Assembly: GCA_947184155.2 (NCBI GenBank)
Contig: CAMXCT020000312.1
Location: 10,001-74,000, forward strand
DNA: 64,000 nucleotides
Direction of reading: 5' to 3'
DNA from: Cladocopium goreaui
Lineage: Eukaryota > Sar > Dinophyceae > Suessiales > Symbiodiniaceae
The notes under the pieces are model-generated. The model saw nothing but the letters and a program-made list of their open reading frames with translations. It had not been told where the DNA came from and did no database searches. How positions within the stretch are numbered: position 1 is the first letter of the stretch; every line of letters starts with the position of its first letter. The translations under genes were made by a program, and so were the position numbers. Shown here in pieces: positions 22,315 to 34,203 of this stretch.

Positions 22315-22860
22315 ATGCTTGGGGTATGCCTGACGTTTGGCGCGGAAACAAGACTTGCCAAAAGGACCATTCATCTTAGGTATCTGCTCGTGCAGGACGT
22401 CAGGGAGCACCAGCCTGCTGACCACACCCATGACACTGCTACGCAGATGATGAACAATTCCCTTCCCCAGAGGCGCGCAGTGCAAGAACAGATTGCGCGC
22501 CTTGCAAATCTCTTAAGACGCACCCAGGAGCAATCGGAGGCAATGGCCGAACGTTGCCGTAACCTGGAAGACAGGCAAACTCAAGTTCAACTGCAGGATG
22601 TCAGCTTTTCTAGTGCACCACCGGCTTCGGGTGGGGAGAGGCAGAGTGAGGTTTGTCAACGCGGTGGCACACAGAGTGCGGAAGCTTCTGTTACAACATC
22701 GTCGACGGACAGCGCAGTGAGAACCAGAGCTTCCCCGAATTATCAGGTTGACACAACAAGAACGGAAAGCTCAGATCATTGCACGACCCATTTGATGGGC
22801 AAAGAGATGCGACGAGAAGCTAGACGGTGTGAGCTGGAGGCTAAAGTCTTTGGACACTGA
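22315..22860 (+). CDS. ORF behind the relic spliced leader, unknown function
   Basis: A 181-codon frame opening at an ATG 97 bases after the relic leader (the frame is open further upstream to 22258 without ATG; a second ATG at 22447 is also possible). The middle part, LPQRRAVQEQIARLANLLRR and the following RTQEQSEAMAERCRNLEDRQ, is a strongly predicted coiled coil; the C-terminal half is Ser/Thr/Gln-rich and ends with basic KEMRREARRCELEAK. No domain was recognised. A coiled coil plus a disordered tail is common in host proteins and in retroelement Gag proteins, so both remain possible. No poly-A trace was found directly behind it. If the leader relic is real, this is a retroposed gene copy without introns. 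Confidence 0.45.
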   Translation: MLGVCLTFGAETRLAKRTIHLRYLLVQDVREHQPADHTHDTATQMMNNSLPQRRAVQEQIARLANLLRRTQEQSEAMAERCRNLEDRQTQVQLQDVSFSSAPPASGGERQSEVCQRGGTQSAEASVTTSSTDSAVRTRASPNYQVDTTRTESSDHCTTHLMGKEMRREARRCELEAKVFGH

Positions 22861-22969
22861 TCGCCTTGATCGCCTAGTTGGCATTTCGCCTTCATGATTT
22901 GACTCCTTAGATCTTGTATGTACGGTTTCTCGCGTGTACTGTTGCATTCTTCTTGGCTTCATTTGATCG

Positions 22970-23022
22970 GGCCACCTGCTCGCCCTCAGCCTGACGCTGA
23001 ACCTTCGGGATGGCGATGGGGA
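22970..23022. repeat. Dispersed repeat, second copy at 44578
   Basis: GCCACCTGCTCGCCCTCAGC and GAACCTTCGGGATGGCGATG recur at 44578-44628 (GCCACCTCGCCCTTAGCC, then the identical 20 bases). Function unknown. Confidence 0.6.
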
Positions 23023-23033
23023 GGATAAAATAA

Positions 23034-23135
23034 TTATATATATATATATATATCTATATATATATATATCTATATATATATATCTATATATAACATATAT
23101 ATCTATATATCTATCTATCTAATCTAATCTATCTA

Positions 23136-23215
<80 letters not shown>

Positions 23216-23222
23216 GTGTATA
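23034..23222. repeat. TA and ATCT microsatellite
   Basis: (TA)n passing into a long (ATCT)n run. Confidence 0.95.
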
Positions 23223-23243
23223 TGTATGTGAGCGCCGTTCCAG

Positions 23244-23330
23244 GTTTGGTGGACGTGAGCGAGTTACCCAACATGGAGCTGCCGGGGGAGATTGCCACAC
23301 GAGGTCTCTTCGAGGGTCAACGGAGATAAA
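23244..23330 (+). CDS. Exon candidate
   Basis: After the acceptor TTCCAG the frame GT TTG GTG GAC reads LVDVSELPNMELPGEIATRG then LFEGQR. It is GC-rich between two AT microsatellites, which is the usual look of exons here. The other open frame reads less like protein. Neighbouring exons could not be phased. Confidence 0.5.
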
Positions 23331-23661
23331 TCAACGGAGCATGGTCCCATGGTGACGGGATATATATATATATATATATATATTTATGGGGTTTCCATGC
23401 ATGGGGACATATAGATATATGAAAAACATGTAATTATGGATATATATATATATATAGACAGATAGTTTACATTAATAATAATATATATATATATATCTGT
23501 ATGTATGTATGTATGTTTGTATGGGTATATCATGTATGGATATATTATCCTCCCATGTAAGTCCATATAACTCCATAAAGTGGAATGAAAATCTCCTGAT
23601 TTTTCAATGCCAGGTTGAGATGGATTGAGTCATTCTTCCAAAACCATCATGCCAGTTTGTA

Positions 23662-23775
23662 GCCATATGGGGGTGTTTCCTACATGGGGATACCCCCAGT
23701 TCGCTGGATTCATGGTGGACAATCGCAGTAAAATGGATGATTGGGGAGTACCACCATTTTAGGACACCTCCATAT
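23662..23775. mobile_element. Degenerate inverted-repeat element
   Basis: ATATGGGGGTGTTTCCTACATGGGGATACCCC at the left against the inverse of GGGGAGTACCACCATTTTAGGACACC at the right; a diverged relative of the element at 7245-7358. Confidence 0.45.
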
Positions 23776-24450
23776 TTGGTTTTGGCGCTTTAAGCATTTG
23801 GTAAATCCATTGGCAAATCCACCTGTAAATCCTCCTAATGTTTTTTTTTTCCATTAGAAAATCCATGATGAGTGGGGAATCTGTGGGGAATAATATGGTG
23901 ATTTTTTCATGGCCTCCTTGAGCGAATCCAAGTATATCTTGACATGCTCCAACAATTTGGGTTGGGAGCAGCCTTGAACATGGGGATATGGGGAGAATTG
24001 GGATGTATGAACAACATTGAACAACTATATACCTTAAGATTAGTGTTTTCTATAGTTGTTGGTGAATGGTTTGGAAACAACCAAATACATGTGGGTACAG
24101 AAGTGCAGAACGAACCATATACGGGAGTGTGTATATATATATAGATATATATATATATATATATATATGCATACATAATAGGATACAGTTTGGTTTTTTG
24201 ATTCTGACCGCAAATGGGATTGGGGTTCCAAATTATGTCAAGTTTTTACGGGGGGAACATGATGATTGATGGATTTTAGAGTACCCCTTCTTCAGACAAA
24301 CCCACCTCTGAAACGCTTGTTACACAAGCAGAATATGATTCAGAGCCCCAAATGCGCCAATAAATGTCAATAAGAAAATGTTAGTTGATTTTAATTGAAG
24401 TTCATATATATATATAAATATATATATAAACCATATTTTTTTAATAACAG

Positions 24451-24556
24451 GGTTTTGATGGACCGACTAAACGTGTGCCCATGCCGATCGATTGCCAGGA
24501 TCCTATGGGCCCCAACCCAAAGACCGAGATGAAGAAGTTCCAGAGGAACCAGAGAA
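24451..24556 (+). CDS. Exon candidate, basic C-terminal end
   Basis: Starts after AACAG and reads GFDGPTKRVPMPIDCQDPMG then PNPKTEMKKFQRNQRRR in phase 0 before a stop. The sequence is exon-like; the 3' edge is unclear (CGCTGAGAAAA). A basic stretch like this would fit the cytoplasmic N-terminus of the channel gene downstream, but that is a guess. Confidence 0.45.
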
Positions 24557-24929
24557 GACGCTGAGAAAAAAAACAGGAAAAATGGGAATTTGATAAGGAA
24601 AGTGGAGTTTCACCAGTTTAATCGGGAAAATGGATGAACATGGATGAAACTGGATGAACATGGGAGTTTGAACAGTGACAACTTGTTTGACCAATGAACA
24701 AGTTGGATGTATATCGCCGAAATGGGAGTTTGAGCAGTGAAAACTTGTTTTGACCAATGAACATGTGGTTTTATATCACCATATTTTCGTGCAGTAATTC
24801 AGTTTTTGTGGTTGATACTGCCAGCTGGACCCTTCAAGAATGCGGCCCTATGATTGTCCCTATTTCCTTTTCATTTGGATACAATTAAACCTTCGAGTGC
24901 AGGTCAAACCATTATTGATGGTTTCCTTT

Positions 24930-25131
24930 AAGGTCAGACAAAGAAACGCCTACGTAGCCTCATCCGCAGCCCAAAATGAGTGGTTGCCGCGGTTCATCCA
25001 GGGGGTTTGTCATCGTTTTCCTGGGATATCGAGGCCCGAAGAACAGGATGAGGATGAGGAAGTCTTCTACATCCGAAATGCCATGGGACGTTTCTTGGCG
25101 GGAAAAAAACGAGTGGCTGCCGTGGCAAATT
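24930..25131 (+). CDS. Exon candidate(s)
   Basis: An open frame contains VRQRNAYVASSAAQNEWLPR and, further on, EQDEDEEVFYIRNAMGRFLA before a stop at 25131. It may be one or two exons; acceptor AAG at 24932 and several inner AGs are possible. No family recognised. Confidence 0.35.
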
Positions 25132-25605
25132 AAAGGTCGGAGCTAAAACTGCTGAAATGGGTTGGTCTGAAAATAGCATACCCGGCATACCCCTGCATCC
25201 AGTGGCTCATGATTTTCCCTATTGGCATTGCTTTTTGGGGATCTACCCCATTTCCAGACCCAAATGGTACAGAATCTCTTGGCCAGAAGGATGGAGAAAA
25301 CAGTTTGATGGATCCATAAACCATGGATCCACAAAACTTGGAATACCGTAGTTACCGTAGTTTTTATGATTTGTAAATTTATTGCAATGCAATTCTTGGT
25401 TCCATAACCCCCATGCTACTCAAATGGTTTCAACTATGTGTTTTCCCAAGGGTGTAGCAGTGTAGCCCAAAAATGACAAGTTCATGTTCCAATTCGTAAA
25501 AAAAAAACCTTTCCAGATCCAGGTCAGGTTTCTTGCCAGGTTTCTCCTGAATCATTCGCCACATTCTGAATGAAAAAATCTGAATGACCTGTGAGTGACA
25601 TCCAG

Positions 25606-25755
25606 GAGTTGAAGATGAAGAGACCTCTGGGCCCATCTATTACATCAAGCGCATCAGGGACATGTTCAAAAGTTGGTTCTTCCAAGGGCACCTCGGCGGA
25701 TCCCGATCATCCCAAGGCTTGGGATGCTGTTCACAGTTGGGCGCCCGACCAGATG
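25606..25755 (+). CDS. Exon candidate of exactly 50 codons
   Basis: Between the acceptor ATCCAG and the donor GTGAAC the phase 0 frame reads ELKMKRPLGPSITSSASGTC, SKVGSSKGTSADPDHPKAWD, AVHSWAPDQM. Another frame is open over part of it (PIYYIKRIRDMFKSWFF). The clean edges and phase favour a real exon. No family recognised. Confidence 0.5.
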
Positions 25756-25844
25756 GTGAACCACCTATGTTTAATGAGATTTTATAGTGATTTTATAGTG
25801 GTTTAATGGGATTTTATAGTGATTCAATGGTATATTAAGGGGAT

Positions 25845-25976
25845 TTACCCTCTGGTTATGACTAACAAAAAGCGAACTTGAACATGGCCCAGTCGAAATA
25901 GGTGATTTATGGTGATTTACCCATGAAAATAGCATGGTGATTTTCCAGTTCGCTATGGGTCAGTTTACCAGAGGGT
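25845..25976. mobile_element. CCCTCTGGTAA-type inverted-repeat element
   Basis: TTACCCTCTGGTTATGAC at the left and GTTTACCAGAGGGTT at the right; inside, GAACTTGAACATGGCCCA..CAGTTCGCTATGGGTC replaces part of the usual core. It starts ~90 bases after the exon ending at 25755. Confidence 0.7.
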
Positions 25977-27002
25977 TTTTTTTGTTTTACTTATATCATC
26001 ACATGGTTGTTGTCAGAGGCAAGTTGTTGTCATGATTGTGTACAGCACATTTCGGGAAAATCAAGTTCCGCACAATGGAGGGAATCAACGACATCCAACT
26101 CTCAGGGACTTCCAACGCGTTTCTTCTTTCATGCAGTAGAAGATGTACAATTTACATTAAAATCCTGGACATATTTATCTAAACCATATAAAATTACTAA
26201 ATAGAAATTCACTATTGTGTTGCATGTTCAAGCGGTCAATACCATCTCTTTTGCCAGAATGGCCTCTAAAGAGTAGCTGAGTAGTTGGGCGGGAGGTGCA
26301 ACGGTGCAATGGTTGGATCTCTTGGGATGGCCCAACAAAAAAAACGAACGCCGTTTGTCCGGAGCCGAGGGATCGAGATATGCAAGATACCTACTGGAGC
26401 TCCGGCATTTGCTGCTCGGACATGGCGATTTTAAGGGCGCTTGAAGTTTCGTTATCTGAAGTGACCAACAACCTATTTATGGTGATTTATGGTGATTTAC
26501 CCATGAAAATAAGTGATGTGTGGTGATTTATGGTGATTTACCCATGATTGACAGTTTAGATCTTGCTTGAACCTTTTTGGAATTGTGGTGTGTTCGTGTG
26601 TGTGTGCATTTTCAAGGATCTCCGCAATTTGATATGACGACATATTACGTGACTTCAACACGTCAAGTACAAGGGCAAAACCAACAACACCTGATTTTTC
26701 AGTGAACTTTACCCAGAACCTAGAGAATATTGGGATCACCCATCGACAAAAGATCTATGATATAATTTACCATACAACATAGAATTCACCTAGATGTTTG
26801 GGAAAGCCAACTTAATCAGCTATAAATGCCAATGAAATTCATTTTTTTCTTGGACAATCCGCTATAAATCCTATTGATTCCCATATCAATACCATTAAAA
26901 TCCATTAAATCCTTATAAATCAAATTAAATTCCCTATGATGCCCTTATAAATCCCATAAATTCAACATTGTTCCGCCTGATTTCGCTCTCACGGGCACCA
27001 AG
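25977..27002. other. Presumed intron with unclear exon content
   Basis: Around 26330-26450 a GC-richer patch (reading PEPRDRDMQDTYWSSGICCS in one frame) could be an exon, but edges and frame are not supported. The rest is AT-rich. Confidence 0.35.
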
Positions 27003-27058
27003 GTCAATACATTGCCCGTAGCTCCACCTTCGAACACGCGACCATGGCCATGATCGCG
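27003..27058 (+). CDS. Channel exon: start of S1
   Basis: Reads QYIARSSTFEHATMAMIA and ends ATC GCG before GCCGCT, a GC donor. Joined in phase 0 to 28370 it gives TMAMIAANAVWLGID, the usual S1 pattern of protist channels. The start may be 27003 (after CCAAG) or 27022 (after CCGTAG). Confidence 0.65.
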
Positions 27059-27132
27059 GCCGCTGGGACCGAGAAATCCCTGAGTTTTCCTGCTGTTTTG
27101 ACCGCAGGTTCCAAGATCAATGGTGACTTAGC

Positions 27133-27243
27133 TTACCCTCTGGTAAACTGTCCCACAACTATGGAAAATCACCATGCTATTAATGGGTAAATCCACTATT
27201 TCTATAGCCATTTTCAGTAGCTTTTTGTATGTTTACCAGAGGT
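27133..27243. mobile_element. CCCTCTGGTAA-type inverted-repeat element
   Basis: Most complete copy with both ends: TTACCCTCTGGTAAACTGTC left and TGTTTACCAGAGGTTA right. It starts 75 bases after the channel exon ending at 27058. Confidence 0.75.
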
Positions 27244-28194
27244 TAAGCAAGAAAAATGGTGACTTAACCATGAAAAGCGCTGATTTAACGGTTAAAACAC
27301 GTCATTTCATGGGATTCGATGGGAATACTTGATGGAATCAATGGACTACAATGGACAAATATGGGAAAATGATGGAAAATGGTGATGTAACCAGTAAAAA
27401 GGATCAACAAGGGTGATTTATTTTTTTGATTCATCCGTCAAACATCTAGGATTTGAAGGGATTTTTCATGGCTTCGCTTCCAATCTTCCCATCAAACTTG
27501 CAGCTGCTTGACGGGAATATCATGCACACATATAATGGGAAATCGTGATTTAGCATGATTTGGCCATTAAAGATAGTGATTTAATGAGATTTCAGCGGGC
27601 ATATTTGATGAATTGATGACAATAGGAATTTTGCCATGAACAATACGGATGAATATGGACGTTTCAGACCAAAACACCCCTACTAAATGGTGAACATGTG
27701 GACATTTTCACATGTTATCTACTCCAGGAAGACTTCATAGTAATTTTACATATAGTTATGCATATATCTTTATATAATAATTCTATATACATATATGCAT
27801 GTGTATATGTACATGGACAAGATATAACGACCTCGCGTTGCGAAGTCACTGGAAATGGTGGTTCGGAATTGAGGTAAATCATGCCGAAAGAATTGCTTTA
27901 ATAGTGGGTTGTTTTTTGAATTTTTAGATGTATACTACTCTTGTATTCTAGTGTCTTCATATAAACATGTACATGTAATGTATGTATGTATGTATGTATG
28001 TATATATGTATGAATATGTTATTATAAATATAAATATACATATTATATATTATCTTTACTATATTCATTGAATTGAACATATATACATATATTTTTACAT
28101 TATATGTATTTTAATATGCACTATGTATGTATATGGCATGTATATAGTGTATATATATATAGTATATATATATATAGTATATATATAATATATA

Positions 28195-28330
<136 letters not shown>

Positions 28331-28369
28331 AATACTCATAGGTGTTGTTCAATTCCGTATGTCCCCAAG

Positions 28370-28432
28370 GCCAATGCGGTGTGGCTGGGCATCGACGTGA
28401 CCTACAACACCGAGATTCTCTTGATCAACTCC
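28370..28432 (+). CDS. Channel exon: S1 end and S1-S2 loop
   Basis: Exactly 21 codons after CCCCAAG: ANAVWLGIDVTYNTEILLIN+S, ending before GTTACC (GT donor). ANAxWLGIDxxYN is a recurrent S1 motif of protist voltage-gated channels. Confidence 0.8.
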
Positions 28433-29401
28433 GTTACCTATCCAGCAAATTCAATGGGATTTGACGGGATTTGATAGTGATTTCATGGCATTTTGGTGGT
28501 GCACAGTTAGCTCGGTTAACCGTGTTTTGGTTGTTATGTTTAAATAAATAGAATTATTAAATTTTACTATAATTAATAATTCCAATGTTTTTTGGTACAT
28601 GGGACTATTACCCGATAATTTAATATAGTTATGGATCCGGTAATTTTATATAGTTATGGACACTCTCCCATTTTTAATAGGTGAAATAATGGAACTAAAT
28701 GCATGGGTCGTTTTCCATAGCCATGTTGGTTTCAGGACAGATTTATAGGAAACTATATATATACATACATTAATTATGTATATATATATAATATACACTG
28801 TTTATATATATATATATGTGTGTGTGTGTATGCGTTACAGATATATATTTATATTTAATTATATATACACACATACAATATCTATATTGGCGCCCCAATG
28901 TTAGTGTTTTCCTGAATATGGATTTGTCCAAAACAGGGTAGACGCCAACATTATCCAAATTCCACTGATTAAGTTCATTTTTCCCAACGACAAAGAATCA
29001 TGAACATGAATGAAGAAAAATGACAATGCACGCACGGAGGAATCTAAACGGTTTTATGAATTACCCACATAAAAAAAGATCAAGACCAATGATGAATTTG
29101 TGAACCCATTGCGTTTTATCACCTGAAAAAACTCGAAAAAGGGTAGCTCCAAATCTGGGGACGGTCATTCCCCTTGAAATCCTCACAATCTGGGTAAACC
29201 TACACGTTAAGGCGCTCTTCACAAACATGACGGTTGTTGTTTGCCACACGATTCCAGATATTCCAGACTTCAGGATGCTGACATTGACATAAATTGACTG
29301 TAATTTTAGTACAGCAATCATCAACCACCTATATGTATAAATTGATGTTTTTTTTTGCATCCATTTATGGTACATTTGCCGGTGGTGGATCCCATCTCCA
29401 G
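28433..29401. other. Intron
   Basis: Between two phase-0 channel exons. AT-rich, with TA/TG microsatellites near 28755-28870. No other feature. Confidence 0.55.
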
Positions 29402-29455
29402 GCACCGGTCTTCATCATCATGGAGAACATTTTTTGCAGCTACTTCTTCTGCGAG
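29402..29455 (+). CDS. Channel exon: S2
   Basis: Exactly 18 codons after TCTCCAG: APVFIIMENIFCSYFFCE, then GCGTCT (GC donor). PVFxxxENxFCxYFxxE is the S2 signature, with the acidic residues that pair with S4 arginines. Confidence 0.85.
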
Positions 29456-30370
29456 GCGTCTGAAAAATTCTGAAAATGGGTTCAAGTTGGATCGTGAAGA
29501 TCCAAGATGTTGCCACATCGGTTGGTCAAGGACCCAGTAATTTATCAAAAGATGTTCTCCAAGATGTAAGATCCAATATCGTATATAGATCATGAATGGC
29601 TTGGTCAAATTGGAAGTTTGTGAGCCGTTCATCACAAACAGCCCAGCTACACATTGGCAAATCCTTGGCGACTTGGAGGTCTTGGAGGTCTGAAGTTCGA
29701 TCACTTGATCCTCACAACAAACATCGGATCTACATGAATTTGCCATAGGATCCATGGTGCTGGTATATATGCTAACATTGGAGGTATGTTGATGGTAAAT
29801 GTTACCATATATAGCATACATGGATCCTATGGGTTTGCCATATCATCCATACCTATTTTTGAGCCATCCCAGTCAAATGTCATTGGCTGGCTAAGTTGCT
29901 GATGGTTTTCTATTTTCAGCCACTTTGGTTTGAGAATGTCCAATGTTGATGCAGCGAACCCGTTAACCTGCGCTAATTTTTCTTGGGAGAAAAGTTTCCT
30001 GAAGTGTTTCCGTGAAATCGCCTTTAAACTTTAAATGCTCATGATATTTGGAATATAAAGATTATAATGTCCAACGAGTCTTACCTAATGATAGCTATGG
30101 AAGCCAAGGCCCATCAAGGCGAATTTTTGCCTTCGATGATTTACCATGATTTACCTATTAAACATGCTGATTTGTCCTTGCAAAATTGTCAAATTACCCA
30201 AGGGATCTTCCGATGATCAATCATCACAATGGAACATCCCCTATTTATAGATAGGTTTCCCATTAAAATCTCTATTTCCAACGGATTTCCAGGATTTCCT
30301 AGCCAGCCACGTTTGATGACACCGGATGGTCTACTGTATACGGAACGGGTTGAAACCACAAAACCCGCAG
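29456..30370. other. Intron
   Basis: AT-rich, no further element recognised. The minus-strand frames here (up to 166 codons) overlap the S2 exon in antisense and show no family motif. Confidence 0.5.
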
Positions 30371-30426
30371 ATCGCGGTCCGTTTCGGAGCCTTCCGGAAG
30401 AAGTGTAACGTCTTCCGGGACTTCTG
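30371..30426 (+). CDS. Channel exon: S2-S3 linker
   Basis: After CCCGCAG: IAVRFGAFRKKCNVFRDF then TG, completed by G of the next exon to Trp. Phase 0 on the left, two bases over on the right; the donor would be GCACTG (GC). RFxAFRxKxxxxRDxW is the conserved linker before S3. Confidence 0.85.
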
Positions 30427-31656
30427 GCACTGCGGCTGAAGGGCTCGTTTTTTTTTCCGGGGAAATTGGGGTATCGGTATCGGTATATAGTAACCCCCAA
30501 AGGATCGAAAAATACGATCCTACTATCACTGGATTGGGTTAAGGGAAAATCTACAGGAAACCATCGTTTTTACCATCAAATATAGGGCTTTCCTGTAAAT
30601 TTTCCCATAATCCAATTCTATGATACTAGATAGTGAAAACGTATTTTCTATTTTTTGATTCTGGTGCATATATTTACCTACAAAACTGGGTGATTTGTTG
30701 GGTATAAATGTTGGTAAATATTCCACATGGATGAATATGTGTAATTAAAGCAACCCCAAAATAGATTCCGAAAAGCTGGACACCTAGAATTTGATGGAGG
30801 AAACATCTTTCAACTAACATCCTGGAAACACATCTTTTCGGCATCCCTTTTGGAGTTACGTAGTGATTTCTCTGAGAGAGCGGTATCCCAAAACCATTGG
30901 GAAATCAAGTAGGTGGCCGGGCCGAGCCCATCGGAAACCCGTTTTCCCTGATTTTCCTCAGAACCTGCAGGTGGGGCTGGGAATAAAAAAACGAGAAGAC
31001 ATGCAGCAAACCGGACTATCTAAACCAGGATGTTATTGAGGGAAAAGCCATCGCTGGAGAGGCCGAATGGTTGGTTAGATGGGCCCCTATAGAAGCCCTG
31101 TTGGCTCATGTGCAGAGATATTTCCCGGTGGAGAAGGAGTTCTTGTGATGCCGATACCTTATTATCTATCGTAAAACCTAGTGTGCAAATACGATAGTGG
31201 AATGGGATCGGAGTTGGTCGTTGCTGTTTGATTGACATGACAGCGTGTTTGTAGCTGTGTGCCTGATCACTATGGTACGTAGTCTATGTGCTCTGACTTT
31301 CACTACCAAGATCTACCAAGAGTTTTACACTTGCATTATCTTTTAAAAATGTTAATGCATGTTATATAATGGTTGTTAATGCGTCCCGGGCAAACATGGT
31401 CGGACCGTGATTGTTGTCATATCAGTGAGGCGATATTCCAGCATATTTTGCCGATGGTGGAAATCTTGGTGATTCGAAGCCGAAACAAAAACATGCAACA
31501 AAAACGTAACTTGAATGTTTAACCTGGAATTGGGTTGGGAACACAATTTAATGACAGCATGTTGCCATATGTTGCGAGCATTTTGCAGTGTCATCTAGCA
31601 TCATCTAGCATCATTTAGCTCTTTCGCCTGCCACTCCATGCGAATCACAGTGCGAG
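30427..31656. other. Intron
   Basis: No element or RNA gene recognised. A GC-richer patch at 30905-30960 might hide a small exon, but none is needed for the protein to continue. Confidence 0.5.
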
Positions 31657-31725
31657 GTTCGTCTTTGATTTCGCATTGGTGTTGGCCATGGTTGTAGACA
31701 CCTGGGCGCTGCTGATTATCATGGC
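31657..31725 (+). CDS. Channel exon: S3
   Basis: After TGCGAG one base completes Trp and the frame reads FVFDFALVLAMVVDTWALLI then IMA. WFVFDxxLVxxMVxxTW is the S3 signature; the Asp in FDF is the usual S3 acidic residue. The 3' edge is not fixed (GGCAGCCTTAGC). Confidence 0.85.
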
Positions 31726-32937
31726 AGCCTTAGCAGCTTGATTTCAAAACGCGTCACTGGATCGGTTGATGATGGTTTATGGGAGCATCTACTGTTGATT
31801 GTTTTGTCATGTGAATTGTCTTTAAGCCAAAATTTGGCGTTTCCTACAGATTTTCGCCATACAAGTCTGGGATTAAGAATCTTTTGAACATGATCGATTT
31901 GGCCGATGTTTCGTTTGCATTAGTCTTGTTTGAATGTCAGATGAGAAAATTCTGATGGGTATTCCCCCTAAATGGAAATGCTATAATATAAGAGGGACAG
32001 TGAATGAAAACGATACAGCATGATACAGCATTAAATGAGGCCTATGCAAAATTTATTTCATCCGCAAGAGCTCAAGGCTCGGCATAGAATTTCCCATGAA
32101 TCGTGATACACCACCGAATATCCCTCAACCCCGCATTTCTGTTGGCAAGCGCCCACTGTGTGTTGAACATTTCATATGCATCCCTGAGTTTCACATATAG
32201 TGGATCTATAGTAACAGTTAGTAACATAACATATTTAGTTATAAACCATATGTGGTTATAATTATCCTATATATATATTTATGTATATAGTTACATCATG
32301 TTAAATCACGACTCACGACTATGTTTAATAAGTGTGCTGTTAAAATCTTAAAATTTGAGCGCCATCGAGCAAGAAATACATCCCCATGTTCATCCATGTT
32401 CAATGGTAGTTTCAAGCACATTATGTGCCTGGCAATTACCATACAGCTACCGACCCAATTTCTTTCCATGCTTTTGCCGCTTAAATCCAATTGTTTTGCT
32501 GGTTGAATCTCTGGTCTTGTTAGTTAAACCATGGTCAAGGCCGGTCTTACCAAGCGGAAACGTGTCCATTGTCCATCCCTATGTCCATCTGCAAATGGAT
32601 TTAAATGCTACGAACCAGAGTTTCAAGCCCAATTGTTTCCTTATACTTGATACTTAGATCTTAATGTTTCATCATGTTTTCTGGCGAAACCAAAATTTAA
32701 TAAATACAGTCTTCTGGTGAAAGCTTCCTTATTTCTGGTTAAATCCCGATTTTGGATGGTTAAATCCTTTTATTAATATTGTTTATTGTCAAGTAATGTT
32801 AAATCAATAAATTTGAAGCTGAAATCCTGACTTTTCAAGGTTAAATCGGTTAAATCCTTTTAGTTGTTGGATCCACATTAGTTGATGCTTAAATCGCGGT
32901 TAAGTATTTTTTTTTAATGTTAAACTTGTGTTTGGAG
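31726..32937. other. Intron
   Basis: AT-rich, no element recognised; the many GTTAAATC-type words in 32680-32930 are short repeats of low complexity. Confidence 0.5.
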
Positions 32938-33048
32938 GACACCAACGTTTACGTCATCAACTCATCCTTCCTCCGCATGCTGCGCATCATCCGCATCTCG
33001 CGGCTGGCGCGCGTGGCGCGCATCATGCGCTCGGTGCCTGAAGTCATG
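32938..33048 (+). CDS. Channel exon: S4 voltage sensor
   Basis: Reads DTNVYVINSSFL, then RMLRIIRISRLARVARIMR with seven arginines at every third position, then SVPEVM. This is an unmistakable voltage-sensing S4. Exon is markedly GC-rich (many CGC codons). The 3' edge lies near ATGAG/CC. The following conserved residues (usually xLVK) are missing before GMG, so a micro-exon may lie between here and 43159. Confidence 0.95.
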
Positions 33049-33373
33049 AGCCATGGCGGAGATGAGCCATGGGGATCATGTTCATGTTAACCATCATCAT
33101 TAACCACTATTAACTATCATTAACCACTATCATTAGTCAATTAATCACTGGTTGGTGGTTAATAGTGGTTAATGATGGTTAATACCTGGGTGATGAAACC
33201 ATGGTTAATGATGGTTAATGGTTAATGATTCCCATCCAAGAAACTGTTCTGGTTGGTGGTGACTGGAACATGTTTTTTTTTCCATAAATGGTGGGAAATG
33301 ATGGGAAACTGGGCGATTACCATGATTAATGATGGTTAATGATGGTTAATATTGGCAAATAGTTGTTAATTAA

Positions 33374-33481
33374 CTGGTTGGTGGTTTGGAACATGACTTT
33401 GATTTTTCCATATATTTGGAATTTCATGATCCCAACTGACGAACTCATATTTTTCAGAGGGGTAGGTATACCACCAACCAG
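33374..33481. mobile_element. Inverted-repeat element, CTGGTTGGTGGTTT family (copy 2)
   Basis: CTGGTTGGTGGT at the left and ACCACCAACCAG at the right are exact 12 bp inverses, 108 bp overall. The right half holds CATATTTTTCAGAGGGGTAG, a polypyrimidine-like tract and an AG. Copy at 45738 is about 85 percent alike by eye. Confidence 0.8.
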
Positions 33482-33606
33482 ATCACCATTTGTTGGTAAT
33501 TATTGGCTAAATCACCATTCATCACCATTACAATCATTAGAACAAAAACCATTGGTGGAATGCTTGAGGCATAATATGGCATAATCATAACGATATTACA
33601 TCATAT

Positions 33607-33721
33607 TGTGGATGGGCCAGCGGAATCCTGCACCAGTTGAAAACGATGGCGCAATTATCCCATTACTTCTAGGGTTTCAACCATCCTCGATTGGTGGCGC
33701 AGGATTTCTGAACCATCCACA
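33607..33721. mobile_element. Inverted-repeat element, TGTGGATGG ends
   Basis: TGTGGATGGGCCAGCGGAATCCTGC on the left against the inverse of GCGCAGGATTTCTGAACCATCCACA on the right. About 115 bp, no coding capacity. Confidence 0.6.
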
Positions 33722-34197
33722 GTAGCTATTGAAATGGCCTTACCTTCAAACATTATTAAGCATAGTTATGGGTCATGAGCAATGTTAGTACTTAAAGCAG
33801 TAGGATCCACCATCCCCAAATTTACCATACATGGATACTATAAACCATGAACATATGGGTGGTTTATTCTTGCTTAACTTTACTGGGCAAAATTGTTTAG
33901 ACCTGTGGAACCTTAGTCATGGCTTAGTCCATGTTTAGTAATTATCAACCATCCAATTATTGAGGTACCCAATTTTGACCCCCATATTAAATTGCCAGAC
34001 AACAATGTTTGTTGGGAAAAGGATGATAAACCATGAGATTTGGGGACCCAGCTTTCATGTGGTTGGCACAAAAAAGAAAACAAAGGCTGATTCTTATTGG
34101 CTGCGTCCCGATGTTTATTGGGTGTAGGATTTCAATTGCTTAAATACGCACATAATAGCATTTATATATATATGTATATGCACATATATATATATAT

Positions 34198-34203
34198 ATG
34201 TAT
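34198..34203. repeat. Target site duplication of the copia element, left
   Basis: ATGTAT directly before the left LTR equals ATGTAT directly after the right LTR (42958-42963). Because the site is a TA microsatellite, the true length could be 5 or 6. Confidence 0.75.

Larger units (their letters stand above)
33049..34203. other. Intron part left of the copia element
   Basis: Contains GGTTAATGATGGTTAATG repeats (33070-33370), two inverted-repeat elements (33374-33481, 33607-33721) and a TA microsatellite at 34160-34203 that served as insertion site of the copia element. Confidence 0.6.

Noticed and set aside
29321..29821. 166-codon minus-strand frame
   Set aside because: No family motif; overlaps the S2 exon in antisense.
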